Notes under the pieces: model-generated
Seen by the model: only the letters and a program-made list of their open reading frames with translations
What the model was told of the DNA's origin: nothing
The model's database searches: none
Part shown: piece by piece, positions 1 through 7,988 of the stretch
Layout of the letters: each line of letters begins with the position of its first letter
Position numbering within the stretch: the stretch's first letter is position 1
Made by a program: the position numbers and the translations under genes
Source: Vasconcelosia minhoensis LEGE 07310
GTDB lineage: Bacteria; Cyanobacteriota; Cyanobacteriia; Phormidesmidales; Phormidesmidaceae
NCBI RefSeq assembly: GCF_015207255.1
Contig: NZ_JADEXG010000005.1
Span: forward strand, 62,001 to 126,000
DNA: 64,000 nt
Direction of reading: 5' to 3'

Positions 1-660
1 GCCCTGGGGCGGGGCGACCGATTGTTTGGCCCAGGCCAGCCGCTGGATAATGTCAGCCGCGATCGCGTCCGGCTTAAGCTGATGCCGGTCAACCTGCCCA
101 TCGCCGACGTTCAAAAAGTCATCGCCGCGAATCCATTCCGCGTCTACATAGCCGCTCAGCGTTATGTCCTGAAAGCGATAGTCAAGGCCAAGGGAGTTAA
201 CAATCCGCGTTTGCTCTTGCTCACAGGCCAGCTCAGCCGCGCAGATGGCCTCCGGGTAGGCATCGCGAATTTGCGCGATCGCGCTTTCCCCGTAAGCAAT
301 CAGCTGCTTAACCGCGATCGTCTCCCCGACGGCGGCAAACTGCTGCGAGTCACCCGCCGTCAGCTCGGGCGTTTCTGGCGAATTCAGCTGGCTAAGCGTT
401 AGGGCCTTTTCAACCAGCAGCTGCGGCTCGACTGCGCCATAGGCCACCGCCAGTCCCGGTCGGCCCTGATGCCAGAGCCGTAGCGCCGTGCCCTCGGCCT
501 GCGAAGTCTCAATCTGCTTTAGCCGATTCGTCTCAAAAACCACCGGCTGGGTCAGACTTTCAGTTTGATAAACCTCCGCCGCCTCAGCTCCGGCCTGAGC
601 TGCCAGCGCTAAAAGCTGTTCGGGGGACAGCGAACTGGTTTGAGCGAGTTCTGGGCTCAT
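1..660 (-). CDS. TldD/PmbA family metalloprotease homologue, 5' part
   Basis: The start codon is at 658-660 and the frame stays open to the window edge, giving about 220 residues. The N-terminus resembles the TldD/PmbA family: an alanine-rich helix (LLALAAQAGAEAAEVY), then a segment ending ETNRLKQIETSQAEGTALRLW, typical of the family's first domain. Family members such as E. coli TldD and PmbA form a zinc protease that matures small peptides. The metal-binding region would lie beyond the window, so activity cannot be judged here. The start overlaps the stop of the upstream HHL1-like gene by ATGA, suggesting translational coupling. Several HIP1 sites lie inside the frame. Confidence 0.8.
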   Translation of the reverse strand, partial: MSPELAQTSSLSPEQLLALAAQAGAEAAEVYQTESLTQPVVFETNRLKQIETSQAEGTALRLWHQGRPGLAVAYGAVEPQLLVEKALTLSQLNSPETPELTAGDSQQFAAVGETIAVKQLIAYGESAIAQIRDAYPEAICAAELACEQEQTRIVNSLGLDYRFQDITLSGYVDAEWIRGDDFLNVGDGQVDRHQLKPDAIAADIIQRLAWAKQSVAPPQG

Positions 661-1094
661 GACTTTTGAGATTTAGAGCCAAATAGGGATGACATTTTCT
701 GGCCTACTTTGCCCCAGGCAGACTGAACGCCCTTTCCTAAGCCGGGCTCGACTGCCAGCTGAATCGGGTCGTCCTTAAACTCCTTCAGCCGATAGCCATA
801 CTCTAGTCGCTCTTGATTCTTTTTCAAAACGGGATAGAGACGAAAGGCCCCCTGGAGAAGATTATCCCGGCTGCCGAAGATGGCTCGGTTGATCTGGCTA
901 GAGCGCTTCACCGCAATCACGCCGACGGGGTACCACTGGGTCTGCCCCTGCACTCGGATATAAACCTCATAATCAGGCGTCCCATCGGACTTCATTTTCT
1001 CATACCGCTCCGTCGCTTTTACGCGCTCCTTCGAGCGCTTGGAGACCTTGGGCTGAGACTGCTTGGGTTTACCGAATCCGAGATTGTCAGACAT
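657..1094 (-). CDS. HHL1-like conserved cyanobacterial protein
   Basis: A 145-residue basic protein. The first 35 residues are lysine-rich (KRSKERVKATERYEKMKSDG), followed by a compact region (PDYEVYIRVQGQTQWYPVGVIAVKRSSQINRAIF) and a glycine-containing tail. This pattern matches the cyanobacterial and chloroplast family related to plant HHL1 (hypersensitive to high light 1), which in plants takes part in photosystem II repair. The assignment is from memory of the family, so function in this organism is inference. No signal peptide or membrane segment is evident. It is the first gene of a two-gene unit and its stop overlaps the start of the TldD/PmbA-like gene. Confidence 0.6.
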   Translation of the reverse strand: MSDNLGFGKPKQSQPKVSKRSKERVKATERYEKMKSDGTPDYEVYIRVQGQTQWYPVGVIAVKRSSQINRAIFGSRDNLLQGAFRLYPVLKKNQERLEYGYRLKEFKDDPIQLAVEPGLGKGVQSAWGKVGQKMSSLFGSKSQKS

Positions 1095-1212
1095 GTCAGT
1101 TGAACCGTGGAATTTATAAAAGTTTACTTTTTTCTCAGTATTTTGTATAGCGCTGCTGCCTTAGCGTAGCCAGGACATCTAATCAAAAATGATGCGCTAA
1201 GCTATCCAAAAG

Positions 1213-1902
1213 CTAGCAGGACCTATTCTGATGCTTGAGCCAACTAACTTTGTCCTCTTTCGCGTCCGCAGTCAGCGCTTCCGGCCCTCCAATGAGAAAA
1301 ATACGGTTCCCTGACGTTTCCAGCCGGGCGGCTGCTAGCACAAAGTCAGCCAGGGTTCGGTGTGAAATCCATGAAATAGGCCAATCCGGCTGAATGGGAT
1401 AGGCAAATACGCCCTCCTGGACGATTGCGGGTGCTGCCCAGGGCGCGGCCAGATTGTCCATATACACTGTGGGCTGGAGAGTGATGACGCTGATATTGCT
1501 AGCTTGGACGCGATCGCAGACAGCTCTGAGCACCTGAGATACGGGTCGGTCATCATCTTCAAAGATCTCAGCAGCGCTGTTGAACACAATTCGACGCACT
1601 TCAGCCTGTTCTGCCGCTTTAATAATCTGGTCTGCAAGCTGCTCGCGTGCACCAGGTCGATGGTCGATTGGGGAGGTGAAGACTACCACTTCTGCCTGGT
1701 CAAAAGCCCGAACTAGGCTGGCGACGTTTGTGAAATCGACAATGGCCGGTGCTGCACCCATAGATTGAATTTGCTGATGCTGTGCCGCGTTCCGAATTAG
1801 CCCTCGAACCTGATAACCCGCCTCAATGAGTCGATGGATAATGCTGCTGCCCTGAGCTCCTGTTGATCCAGTGACAACGGCGAGGGGAAGAGTATCAGTC
1901 AT
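1213..1902 (-). CDS. NmrA-like NAD(P)-binding protein
   Basis: About 229 residues from MTDTLPLAVVTGSTGAQGSS. The GSTGAQGSS glycine motif at the start is the dinucleotide-binding loop of atypical short-chain dehydrogenases of the NmrA/QOR2 type, with the sequence VVVFTSPIDHRPG following the fourth strand. I chose the internal Met at 1900-1902 because the dinucleotide-binding strand begins a few residues after it; an in-frame Met six codons upstream is possible. The protein is somewhat shorter than the usual 280-300 residues. Proteins of this type often act as quinone or aldehyde reductases or redox sensors, so the substrate is unknown. It is transcribed away from the HxlR gene, a common arrangement in which HxlR controls its neighbour. 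Confidence 0.75.
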   Translation of the reverse strand: MTDTLPLAVVTGSTGAQGSSIIHRLIEAGYQVRGLIRNAAQHQQIQSMGAAPAIVDFTNVASLVRAFDQAEVVVFTSPIDHRPGAREQLADQIIKAAEQAEVRRIVFNSAAEIFEDDDRPVSQVLRAVCDRVQASNISVITLQPTVYMDNLAAPWAAPAIVQEGVFAYPIQPDWPISWISHRTLADFVLAAARLETSGNRIFLIGGPEALTADAKEDKVSWLKHQNRSC

Positions 1903-1991
1903 GCCTATATGCCTACTCAATTGATATTGCCAATATTAAAATGTAGGCCTACAGGCAACCAGTACGCACATTTATCTCACGTAGTATCAAA
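1903..1991. promoter_or_regulatory. divergent NmrA/HxlR control region with palindrome
   Basis: The 89-bp gap between the divergent genes holds a perfect 12-bp palindrome, TGTAGGCCTACA, at 1942-1953. A further GTAGGC half-site reads on the minus strand at 1911-1916, close to the NmrA-like start. Repeated GTAGGC half-sites in a divergent gap next to a winged-helix regulator suggest an operator. That role is inferred, not shown. Confidence 0.45.
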
Positions 1992-2324
1992 ATGAATACC
2001 GTAAGCAGTCCTCAGAATAATGCTGAAGCGACTCCAGAAATTTGCGATCTACCCTGCCCGGTCGAGACGACCCTAAAGGTGATCGGTGGCAAATGGAAAG
2101 CGCTGATTTTGTTTCATCTCCAGTCTGGGCCAAAGCGATTCAACCAGCTCCGACGGCTGATTCCCTCGGTGACCCAGCGGATGATCACGATGCATCTGAG
2201 AGAGCTAGAGCGGGATGGCATTATCCATCGGCAGGTGTTTGATGTGGTGCCGCCCCATGTTGAATACTCGCTAACAGAGCTAGGCTGGACCATTACGCCA
2301 ATCCTGAACGCTATGGCAAAATGA
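1992..2324 (+). CDS. HxlR-family transcriptional regulator, C-terminally truncated
   Basis: A 110-residue winged-helix protein with the usual HxlR signatures: a cysteine near the N-terminus ([25 protein letters not shown]), the recognition region [31 protein letters not shown] and the wing [12 protein letters not shown]. HxlR regulators are dimers that often sense electrophiles or disulfide stress through the conserved Cys. The frame ends in AMAK where the family normally continues with Trp-Gly. The stop codon is TGA in the place of TGG, and reading on gives GKDYEAVCPQSQVTAD before the next stop at 2373-2375. The last helix helps dimerisation in relatives, so the product may be weakened but not necessarily dead. 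Confidence 0.85.
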   Translation: MNTVSSPQNNAEATPEICDLPCPVETTLKVIGGKWKALILFHLQSGPKRFNQLRRLIPSVTQRMITMHLRELERDGIIHRQVFDVVPPHVEYSLTELGWTITPILNAMAK

Positions 2325-2460
2325 GGCAAAGACTATGAGGCTGTCTGTCCTCAGAGCCAGGTTACGGCGGATTGAAATGGCTATCGACAAGGAATTGAGC
2401 GGTTAGCAGTCAAGTGGCTATAACAACATTGCATACATTTGCCTTAGTCTCTGCTTTCAA

Positions 2461-3390
2461 TTACTCAAACTGCTCCCAGTAAGCTGGATTTCCAAACCGT
2501 TCGGCAAGAAAATTAATAAATGCTTTAACTCTTAGCGAATGTCTGCGATTTGGCAGATAAAGTGCATAAATTTCTCTGTTTGTATCAGCTTGAGGGTGGA
2601 TTCGAAAGTCGGTTAACACCGCCTGTAACCGTCCTGCCCGAATATCCTCTCCGATCAGCCAAGTTGGCATTAAGATGAGTCCGCCGCCGTCTAAACATAC
2701 CTGACGTAACATCTCCGAATTGTTGGCCACCAAAGAGCCCTGTATGTGCACATCACACACTTCAGCCTCTCGCTGAAATCGCCAAGTATCGTACCCTGTA
2801 GAATATGCAAACAACAGGCAGTTGTGCTGCGCTAACTCATTCGGGTGTTTGGGTTTTCCATATTTCTCAAAGTAGGCTGGACTACCGCAGACCAAGCGAG
2901 TATAGGACGCTAGCTTACGAAGAATCAGATTGGCACCGGAGCGATCGAGATTGCCCATGCGAATCACTAAATCAAGATCCTCTTCCACCAGATTGGCCAA
3001 TCCATCACTCAGCCGCAGCTCAAGTTTGACGTCTGGATATTGAACCAGAAAGTCACTCAAAATTGGAGCAACGTGGAGCCGCCCAAACGCAACAGGCAGG
3101 CTCACTCGTAAAATCCCTTGAGGAACATCACCCTGTTCCATAACGCAGAGGTTGGCTTCTTCTATATCTTGTAAGATCTGCACCACCTTGGCGTAATATT
3201 TGTAACCCTGCGGCGTAAGTGTGATGCTTCGAGTAGAGCGGTTGAGTAGCTGAGTGTTCAACAGAGCTTCTAAAGCATTGACTTGACGGGTGACGGAAGA
3301 TACTGCCAGTTTCAATTGCCGTGCGGCTTCCGAGAAACCTCCTCCGTCCACTACTTTGACAAACGATCGCATTGCGGCAAGCTGATCCAT
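2461..3390 (-). CDS. LysR-family transcriptional regulator
   Basis: About 309 residues from MDQLAAMRSFVKVVDGGGFSEAARQL. The N-terminal winged helix-turn-helix (residues 5-60, SEAARQLKLAVSSVTRQVNALEALLNTQLLNRSTRSITLT) is canonical for LysR, followed by a LysR substrate-binding domain (PQGILRVSLPVAFGRLHVAPILSDFL and later). It resembles the AaeR/DmlR-like LysR subgroup. I chose this Met because an AGGAG lies 11 bases upstream and the family starts here; 22 upstream codons are open but unlike the family. It is divergent from the FrnE/flavoprotein operon, the classic layout for a LysR regulator and its target. Confidence 0.9.
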   Translation of the reverse strand: MDQLAAMRSFVKVVDGGGFSEAARQLKLAVSSVTRQVNALEALLNTQLLNRSTRSITLTPQGYKYYAKVVQILQDIEEANLCVMEQGDVPQGILRVSLPVAFGRLHVAPILSDFLVQYPDVKLELRLSDGLANLVEEDLDLVIRMGNLDRSGANLILRKLASYTRLVCGSPAYFEKYGKPKHPNELAQHNCLLFAYSTGYDTWRFQREAEVCDVHIQGSLVANNSEMLRQVCLDGGGLILMPTWLIGEDIRAGRLQAVLTDFRIHPQADTNREIYALYLPNRRHSLRVKAFINFLAERFGNPAYWEQFE

Positions 3391-3462
3391 TGCTTGAGCC
3401 ACTCCTAATTTTTGCAAAAAATGCAATAGACATTGGCATAAAAGGGATATTAACATTCTTTG

Positions 3463-3495
3463 TAAGTTGAATTAGGGTTGAACTGTCGCAACTTA
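3463..3495. promoter_or_regulatory. inverted repeat upstream of redox operon, possible LysR site
   Basis: TAAGTTG at 3463-3469 and CAACTTA at 3489-3495 form a 7-bp inverted repeat with a 19-bp spacer, ending 16 bp before the first gene of the operon and lying in the LysR-operon divergent gap. Spacing is longer than a classic LysR T-N11-A box, so the assignment is tentative. Confidence 0.35.
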
Positions 3496-3511
3496 GGCAG
3501 GGAAATCAATC

Positions 3512-4171
3512 ATGACATTAACGATCGGCCTTACCTCTGACTTTATTTGTCCCTGGTGCTGGGTCGCAGAAGCACGATTGCATCGAGCAATTGAGCAACT
3601 GCCTTCCATTGAAATTCATCAGGTTTGGTATCCGTTCGAGCTCAATCCAGATATGCCAGAAGCCGGTATGGATCGCAAAACCTACCGCAGCAATAAGTTT
3701 GGCAGTTGGGACTACTCGCAGCAGTTAGATGCAAAAACGATACAGGCTACTCAAGCCGACGGCATTGAGTTTCGGTATGACTTGATGAAATTGACGCCTA
3801 ACACCCTCAAAGCTCATCGCCTGACGTGGCTTGCTGACAAAAGTGGTAAAGCGACTGAGATGGTTAGACGAATTTTTCGGGCTTACTTCAGTGAGGGACA
3901 AGACATTGGCGATGTAGAAACGTTGGCTAGCCTAGCAGCTGAAACTGGCCTGGATGCTGAGCAGGCTCAAGCGTATCTTCTATCGAACACAGGAACTCAC
4001 GCAATTCGAGAATTAGAGCTGCAGGCAGCTGCCCAGAATGTCCATAGCGTTCCAACCATTCGCATCGGGAATGAAACTTTGTCTGGTGCACAGCCCATCG
4101 ATGTTCTAGTAGCCGCTTTGCAGAAAGCTGCCCATGAACTGAAGAGGGCAAATAGTAAATCTCATGTGTGA
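3512..4171 (+). CDS. DsbA/FrnE-like dithiol oxidoreductase
   Basis: A 219-residue protein of the DsbA-like thioredoxin family close to FrnE (PF01323). The CPWCW active-site motif sits at the end of the first strand (TSDFICPWCWVAE), the helical insertion contains the family pattern FRAYFSEGQDIGD, and the cis-Pro loop appears as HSVPTIRIG. No signal peptide is present, so it should act in the cytoplasm. FrnE proteins were first tied to polyketide biosynthesis and in Deinococcus act as cytosolic disulfide isomerases. Here it is the first gene of an operon; its end overlaps the next gene by 8 bp, supporting joint function with the flavoprotein that follows. Confidence 0.9.
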   Translation: MTLTIGLTSDFICPWCWVAEARLHRAIEQLPSIEIHQVWYPFELNPDMPEAGMDRKTYRSNKFGSWDYSQQLDAKTIQATQADGIEFRYDLMKLTPNTLKAHRLTWLADKSGKATEMVRRIFRAYFSEGQDIGDVETLASLAAETGLDAEQAQAYLLSNTGTHAIRELELQAAAQNVHSVPTIRIGNETLSGAQPIDVLVAALQKAAHELKRANSKSHV

Positions 4172-5471
4172 GGACCAGACCACTACGGCTATAAAACCTA
4201 TGACTCCCTCAAATTCACGTCCTGATCGAAAAGTCAAACTCTACGGCCAACCAAATTCAGCAGCAGCTTATGAAATCCGGGACTTTCTCAGCCGCAGCGT
4301 CGTCGAGTTTGACTGGATTGAACTGACCTGTGATGAAGACTGTCATCGTCAGCTAGGCTTTTCAAGCCTGAGCGAGATTCGCTTGCCGATTGTTGAATTT
4401 CCTGATAGCGATCGGCTTTTCGCTCCTACTCTTCAAGAAGTTGCCCAACGATTGGGCTGGATCACTCAGCCCAGATTCAAAGAGTATGACCTGTCGATCT
4501 ATGGTGCAGGTCCTGCCGGGTTAAGTGCAGCAGTCTATGCAGCGTCCGAAGGTATACGCACCGTTCTGATTGAGCGCCAGGCTGTTGGTGGGCAAGCGGG
4601 TACCAGTTCATTGATTGAAAACTATATGGGCTTTCCTGAAGGCATCAGTGGTGCCGACCTGGCAGAAAGAGCCCGTCAGCAGGCAGTCAAGTTTGGCATT
4701 GAAGTACTGCTTTTACGAGAGGGCGTTAAAGCCGAGTTCAAAAATAATCGGATTTATGTCGATATGGCAGATGGCAGCAAAATGATTGCTTGTGCCAATA
4801 TTTGCGCCACAGGGGTTGAATATCGACGGCTCAATCTTCCTAATGAAGACCGATTTCTTAATCTCGGATTGTTTTATGGTGCAGGTGCTAGCGAAGCCCC
4901 GATGTGTCAAAACGAGCACGTTTATGTAGTAGGCGGCGGTAACTCGGCAGGGCAAGCTGCGATGTATTTCTCTCGCTATGCTAAACAGGTGACGATGCTG
5001 GTTCGCGGGTGTAATCTGGCAGCTTCACTGTCGCAATATCTGCTTGAGAGGATTACTCAAACCAGCAATATTGAAGTGTTGTTTAATGCTCAAGTTGCCG
5101 ATCTCAGTGGAGATCAAACCCTGCGACGAATTACGATTGCTAATTCTCAAGATGGGTCAGAGCAACAAAGCGAAACCCAACGCCTGTTTATCTGCATCGG
5201 TGGCGCGCCCAACACAGAATGGGCAAAAGATACCCACATTATTCGAGATGATTCAGGCTATCTGATCACGGGATCAGATTTGCTTAAGGAGGGTCGTCTA
5301 CCCGCCTGTTGGAAATTGGAACGAGATCCTTTCTTTCTAGAAACCAGCGTTCCCGGTGCTTTTGCGGCTGGAGATGTTCGGCACGGCTCTGTAAAACGAG
5401 TAGCTTCAGCGGTTGGCGAAGGGGCAATGGCAGTCACATTTGTGCATAAATATCTGGAGGAGACGAGATGA
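4164..5471 (+). CDS. thioredoxin-reductase-like flavoprotein with N-terminal Trx-fold domain, no CxxC
   Basis: A 435-residue protein. Residues about 20-90 look like a glutaredoxin/thioredoxin-fold domain (KVKLYGQPNSAAAYEIRDFLSRS) without active cysteines. Residues about 105-430 are a pyridine nucleotide-disulfide reductase fold: FAD loop GAGPAGLSAA, GQAGTSSLIENYMGFPEGISG, NADPH loop VVGGGNSAGQAA and the C-terminal GAFAAGDVRHGSVKRVA. Where thioredoxin reductase has CATC this protein reads YGAGASEAPMC, so the redox pair is missing. This subgroup exists in other bacteria, often with regulatory domains, and its substrate is unknown. The start may be at 4164 or at the Met at 4200. It overlaps both neighbours, so the three genes are probably co-translated. 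Confidence 0.85.
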   Translation: MCEDQTTTAIKPMTPSNSRPDRKVKLYGQPNSAAAYEIRDFLSRSVVEFDWIELTCDEDCHRQLGFSSLSEIRLPIVEFPDSDRLFAPTLQEVAQRLGWITQPRFKEYDLSIYGAGPAGLSAAVYAASEGIRTVLIERQAVGGQAGTSSLIENYMGFPEGISGADLAERARQQAVKFGIEVLLLREGVKAEFKNNRIYVDMADGSKMIACANICATGVEYRRLNLPNEDRFLNLGLFYGAGASEAPMCQNEHVYVVGGGNSAGQAAMYFSRYAKQVTMLVRGCNLAASLSQYLLERITQTSNIEVLFNAQVADLSGDQTLRRITIANSQDGSEQQSETQRLFICIGGAPNTEWAKDTHIIRDDSGYLITGSDLLKEGRLPACWKLERDPFFLETSVPGAFAAGDVRHGSVKRVASAVGEGAMAVTFVHKYLEETR

Positions 5472-6619
5472 ACCCGATGTATAATCGCGCCATTGTCATC
5501 GGTGGCTCATTAGCTGGGCTATTCGCCGGAATACTACTGCGCTCTATCGGATGGCAGGTAGACATTTACGAACGGTCTCCTCATACGCTGGATAGTCGTG
5601 GTGGGGGCGTTGTGCTACAGCCAGACGTAGTCGAGGCATTTCGACGGGCAGGCATTCCTCAAGAAGCTTTAGGAGTAGTTGCCCATGAGCGCTACTACCT
5701 GAAGCGGGATGGCGGCATTCAGCGAATGCCGATGCGCCAAACCCTGACTTCTTGGAACCTGCTCTATGGTTGGATGCGACGGCATTTTCCGGACGAGCAT
5801 TATCAACAGGGAAAAGTACTGACGAATTTTCAACCAGAAGACAACAGCGTTACGGCAATTTTTGCCGATGGCACTCGCGAAAGGGGCAATTTATTGATCG
5901 GAGCTGATGGACCCGGCTCTACAGTTCGTCAATTGCTTTTGCCGACCTACACTCCTCAGTATGCTGGCTATGTGGGCTATCGAGGCTTGGTAGATGAGCA
6001 GGATTTAGACCCAGAAATAGCGGCGATTTTCACAGAGCACTTCGTGTTCTATCAATTTCCGAATTCTCACATCCTGCAATATCTAATTCCCGGAGAGAAT
6101 GAGTCGCTAGTGCTAGGGGAGCGTCGGTTTAACTGGGTGTGGTATGTCAACTATGACGAGGCGACAGAATTGCCCCGTATCCTGACCGATTTGAAGGGTA
6201 GGCGTCGCGACTATTCTATTCCACCTGGAATGATGGCTCCTAAAGTTGAACAAGAGATGCGGGCCTATGCCAGTCGGGTTCTGGTTTCTCCATTTCAAAA
6301 GCTGGTAGCAGCGACGAAGGAGCCGTTCGTACAGGCCATTTTAGATCTGGGTATACCGCAAATGGCGTTCGAGCGTATTGCACTGGTTGGGGATGCTGCC
6401 TTTATTCCGCGTCCCCATACTGCCGCTAGCACTTCAAAAGCGGCAGCCAACGCGATCGCACTTGCAGATGCCCTCATCAAACATAATCACGATGTTCCAG
6501 ATGCCTTGAAAGCTTGGGAAGGCAGTCAGCTGGCGCTAGGAATGCATCTCTGGCAGCGGGGTCAGAGCTTGGGTGAAAGCTCGCAGTTCATGCACGGCAC
6601 AGACCGAATAGAGGAGTAG
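5468..6619 (+). CDS. FAD-dependent aromatic-type monooxygenase
   Basis: A 383-residue group A flavin monooxygenase (PF01494 type). The FAD-binding motif GGSLAGLFAGILLRSIGWQVDIYERSP is at residues 10-37, the middle DG motif appears as LLIGADGPGSTVRQ, and the C-terminal FAD contact is RIALVGDAAFIPRPHTAAST. The last part (AASTSKAAANAIALADAL) resembles 2,6-dihydroxypyridine hydroxylase and similar enzymes. It should hydroxylate a small aromatic or heteroaromatic compound using NAD(P)H and oxygen. Its ATG overlaps the stop of the flavoprotein gene (ATGA). With the FrnE-like protein upstream, the operon could oxidise a quinone-like or aromatic substrate; that link is inference. Confidence 0.88.
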   Translation: MNPMYNRAIVIGGSLAGLFAGILLRSIGWQVDIYERSPHTLDSRGGGVVLQPDVVEAFRRAGIPQEALGVVAHERYYLKRDGGIQRMPMRQTLTSWNLLYGWMRRHFPDEHYQQGKVLTNFQPEDNSVTAIFADGTRERGNLLIGADGPGSTVRQLLLPTYTPQYAGYVGYRGLVDEQDLDPEIAAIFTEHFVFYQFPNSHILQYLIPGENESLVLGERRFNWVWYVNYDEATELPRILTDLKGRRRDYSIPPGMMAPKVEQEMRAYASRVLVSPFQKLVAATKEPFVQAILDLGIPQMAFERIALVGDAAFIPRPHTAASTSKAAANAIALADALIKHNHDVPDALKAWEGSQLALGMHLWQRGQSLGESSQFMHGTDRIEE

Positions 6620-6626
6620 CCGATTG

Positions 6627-6761
6627 GTACCACCCCATGTTGAACACTCGTTGACGGAGCTGGGCTAGACCATCACGCCAATGCTGAATACTATGACAAA
6701 GTGGGGCAAAGGGTATGAATCTGCCTATCCTCTAGGCTCTAGCTTTGCGGGGCGAGTGTAA
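6627..6761 (+). pseudogene. remnant of HxlR-family gene (C-terminal part)
   Basis: Translating from 6627 gives VPPHVEHSLTELG, then TAG, then TITPMLNTMTKWGKGYESAYPLGSSFAGRV and a stop. This matches the end of the HxlR protein at 1992-2324 position for position, and the DNA of 6626-6735 aligns with 2246-2355 with only scattered mismatches and no gaps. The remnant keeps the Trp codon (TGG) that is TGA in the intact-looking gene, but has TAG in place of the earlier Trp. No helix-turn-helix part is present. It is a broken duplicate, or the old tail of the gene displaced by an insertion. Confidence 0.75.
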
Positions 6762-6942
6762 ACAACGATTCTCCTAATCGGAGGTTCTCGAGGGTGAATA
6801 TGTGACTGAACCCCGTCGAGGTCGCTAATCGAAAAGTTTTGTACCTGCCGAGACCCTTAAGGCGTTCAATTTGGGCTGCATCAGGCTTAGCAGTATAATC
6901 GGAGCAAGTGACTTAGCTCACCACTTCCGGAAACTACAAGGG

Positions 6943-7509
6943 ATGAATATTCCAAAAGAGATTCGAACAGCGCGTTTGCTGCTGCGCTGGTGGCGACCTT
7001 CTGACCGAGCACCTTTCGCTGCAATGAATGCCAGCCCTCAAGTGAGGGAGTTTTTCCCAGACCTGCTAACTCAAGCAGAGAGCGATGCGTCAGTAGACCG
7101 CTTTGAAGCCCATTTCGCCCAGCATGGATTTGGATTTTGGGCGGTAGAGATTCCTAACGCTGCGCCATTTGCAGGATTTATCGGGTTGAAGATTCCCAGC
7201 TTTGAAGCACATTTTACGCCCTGCGTGGAAATCGGCTGGCGACTGGCTGAGCAATACTGGGGCAGAGGCTATGCGACTGAGGGAGCCCGGGCTGCTCTGA
7301 GGTTTGGCTTTGAGGTGTTGAAGCTGAAGCAAATTGTGTCTTTCGCGGTGCCGAACAATCTGCGATCGCGCCGCGTCATGGAAAAAATCGGCATGACTTA
7401 TAGCCCAGCGGACGACTTCTTGCATCCACTGATGCCAGCAGGGCATCCGCTCCAAGCACATGTACTGTACCGGATTAAGGCGGATGACTATGCTCGACAA
7501 ATCGGTTGA
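6943..7509 (+). CDS. GNAT-family N-acetyltransferase (RimJ/RimL-like)
   Basis: About 188 residues from MNIPKEIRTARLLLRWWRPSDRAPF, the standard opening of the RimJ/RimL branch (Acetyltransf_3). The acetyl-CoA-binding motif is EIGWRLAEQYWGRGYATEGARAALRFGFEVL, followed by the RSRRVMEKIGMTY motif that ends the fold. The start at 6943 was chosen because homologues begin there and a purine-rich AAGGG precedes it; the frame is open for another 24 codons upstream. Such enzymes acetylate small molecules or protein N-termini; the substrate cannot be told. It stands alone, upstream of a decayed region. Confidence 0.88.
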   Translation: MNIPKEIRTARLLLRWWRPSDRAPFAAMNASPQVREFFPDLLTQAESDASVDRFEAHFAQHGFGFWAVEIPNAAPFAGFIGLKIPSFEAHFTPCVEIGWRLAEQYWGRGYATEGARAALRFGFEVLKLKQIVSFAVPNNLRSRRVMEKIGMTYSPADDFLHPLMPAGHPLQAHVLYRIKADDYARQIG

Positions 7510-7562
7510 CCGGTCTTGCTGACTTTTATAATGGAGCTACTAGCGCTCAAGCGAGACCCACT

Positions 7563-7988
7563 ATGGTTGCGCCAGATCTCAAATCCGGCTTGCTGTCTAC
7601 TGAAGACCTGCCCTGCTCGGATGATACGCCGGTGGACAATGAGGAGCAAAACCTGCTGCCCAATCTGCTGCTGCTGGTCCTAGCCTACCTCTGGGCAGAG
7701 CGGATGGACTGGTATTTCGGGGTAGATATGGCGGTTTATCACACGACCGGAGTGAGCCCCAAGGTGCCTGTGGTGCAGATGGATTTCTCAGTTTGGGAGT
7801 TGCTCGCCGAAAGGGAGGCAAATCTCGTAGCAGCTATGCCGTCTGGGAAGAAGGGTGGCAGGTTCCCATCCTGACCCTAGAGATGGTTTCGCACCAGCCG
7901 GGTGAAGAATACGATACCAAGCTGGCGCTCTATGCCAGGCTAGGGGTTTTGTACTACGTGATATACAATCCTGAGTTTTGGCAGCGCG
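7563..7988 (+). pseudogene. Uma2-family endonuclease-like gene, frameshifted and truncated
   Basis: The first part reads MVAPDLKSGLLST...LAYLWAERMDWYFGVDMAVYHTTGVSPKVPVV. Near 7770 the frame must change: the next frame gives PDGFLSLGVARRKGGKSRSSYAVWEEGWQVPILTLEMVSHQPGEEYDTKLALYARLGVLYYVIYNPEFWQRD, which is the core of Uma2 (DUF820) proteins. The conserved catalytic-site-like residues (PDG, LE and the later lysine) are therefore split between frames. After NPEFWQRD, at 7977-7988, the similarity stops at a HIP1 sequence and unrelated sequence follows. Uma2 proteins are very abundant in cyanobacteria and have a restriction-endonuclease-like fold. Confidence 0.75.

Noticed and set aside
22-402. 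Plus-strand open frame of 126 codons
   Set aside because: It is opposite the TldD/PmbA-like gene, whose reading frame has family motifs; codon use in the plus frame is shadow-like.
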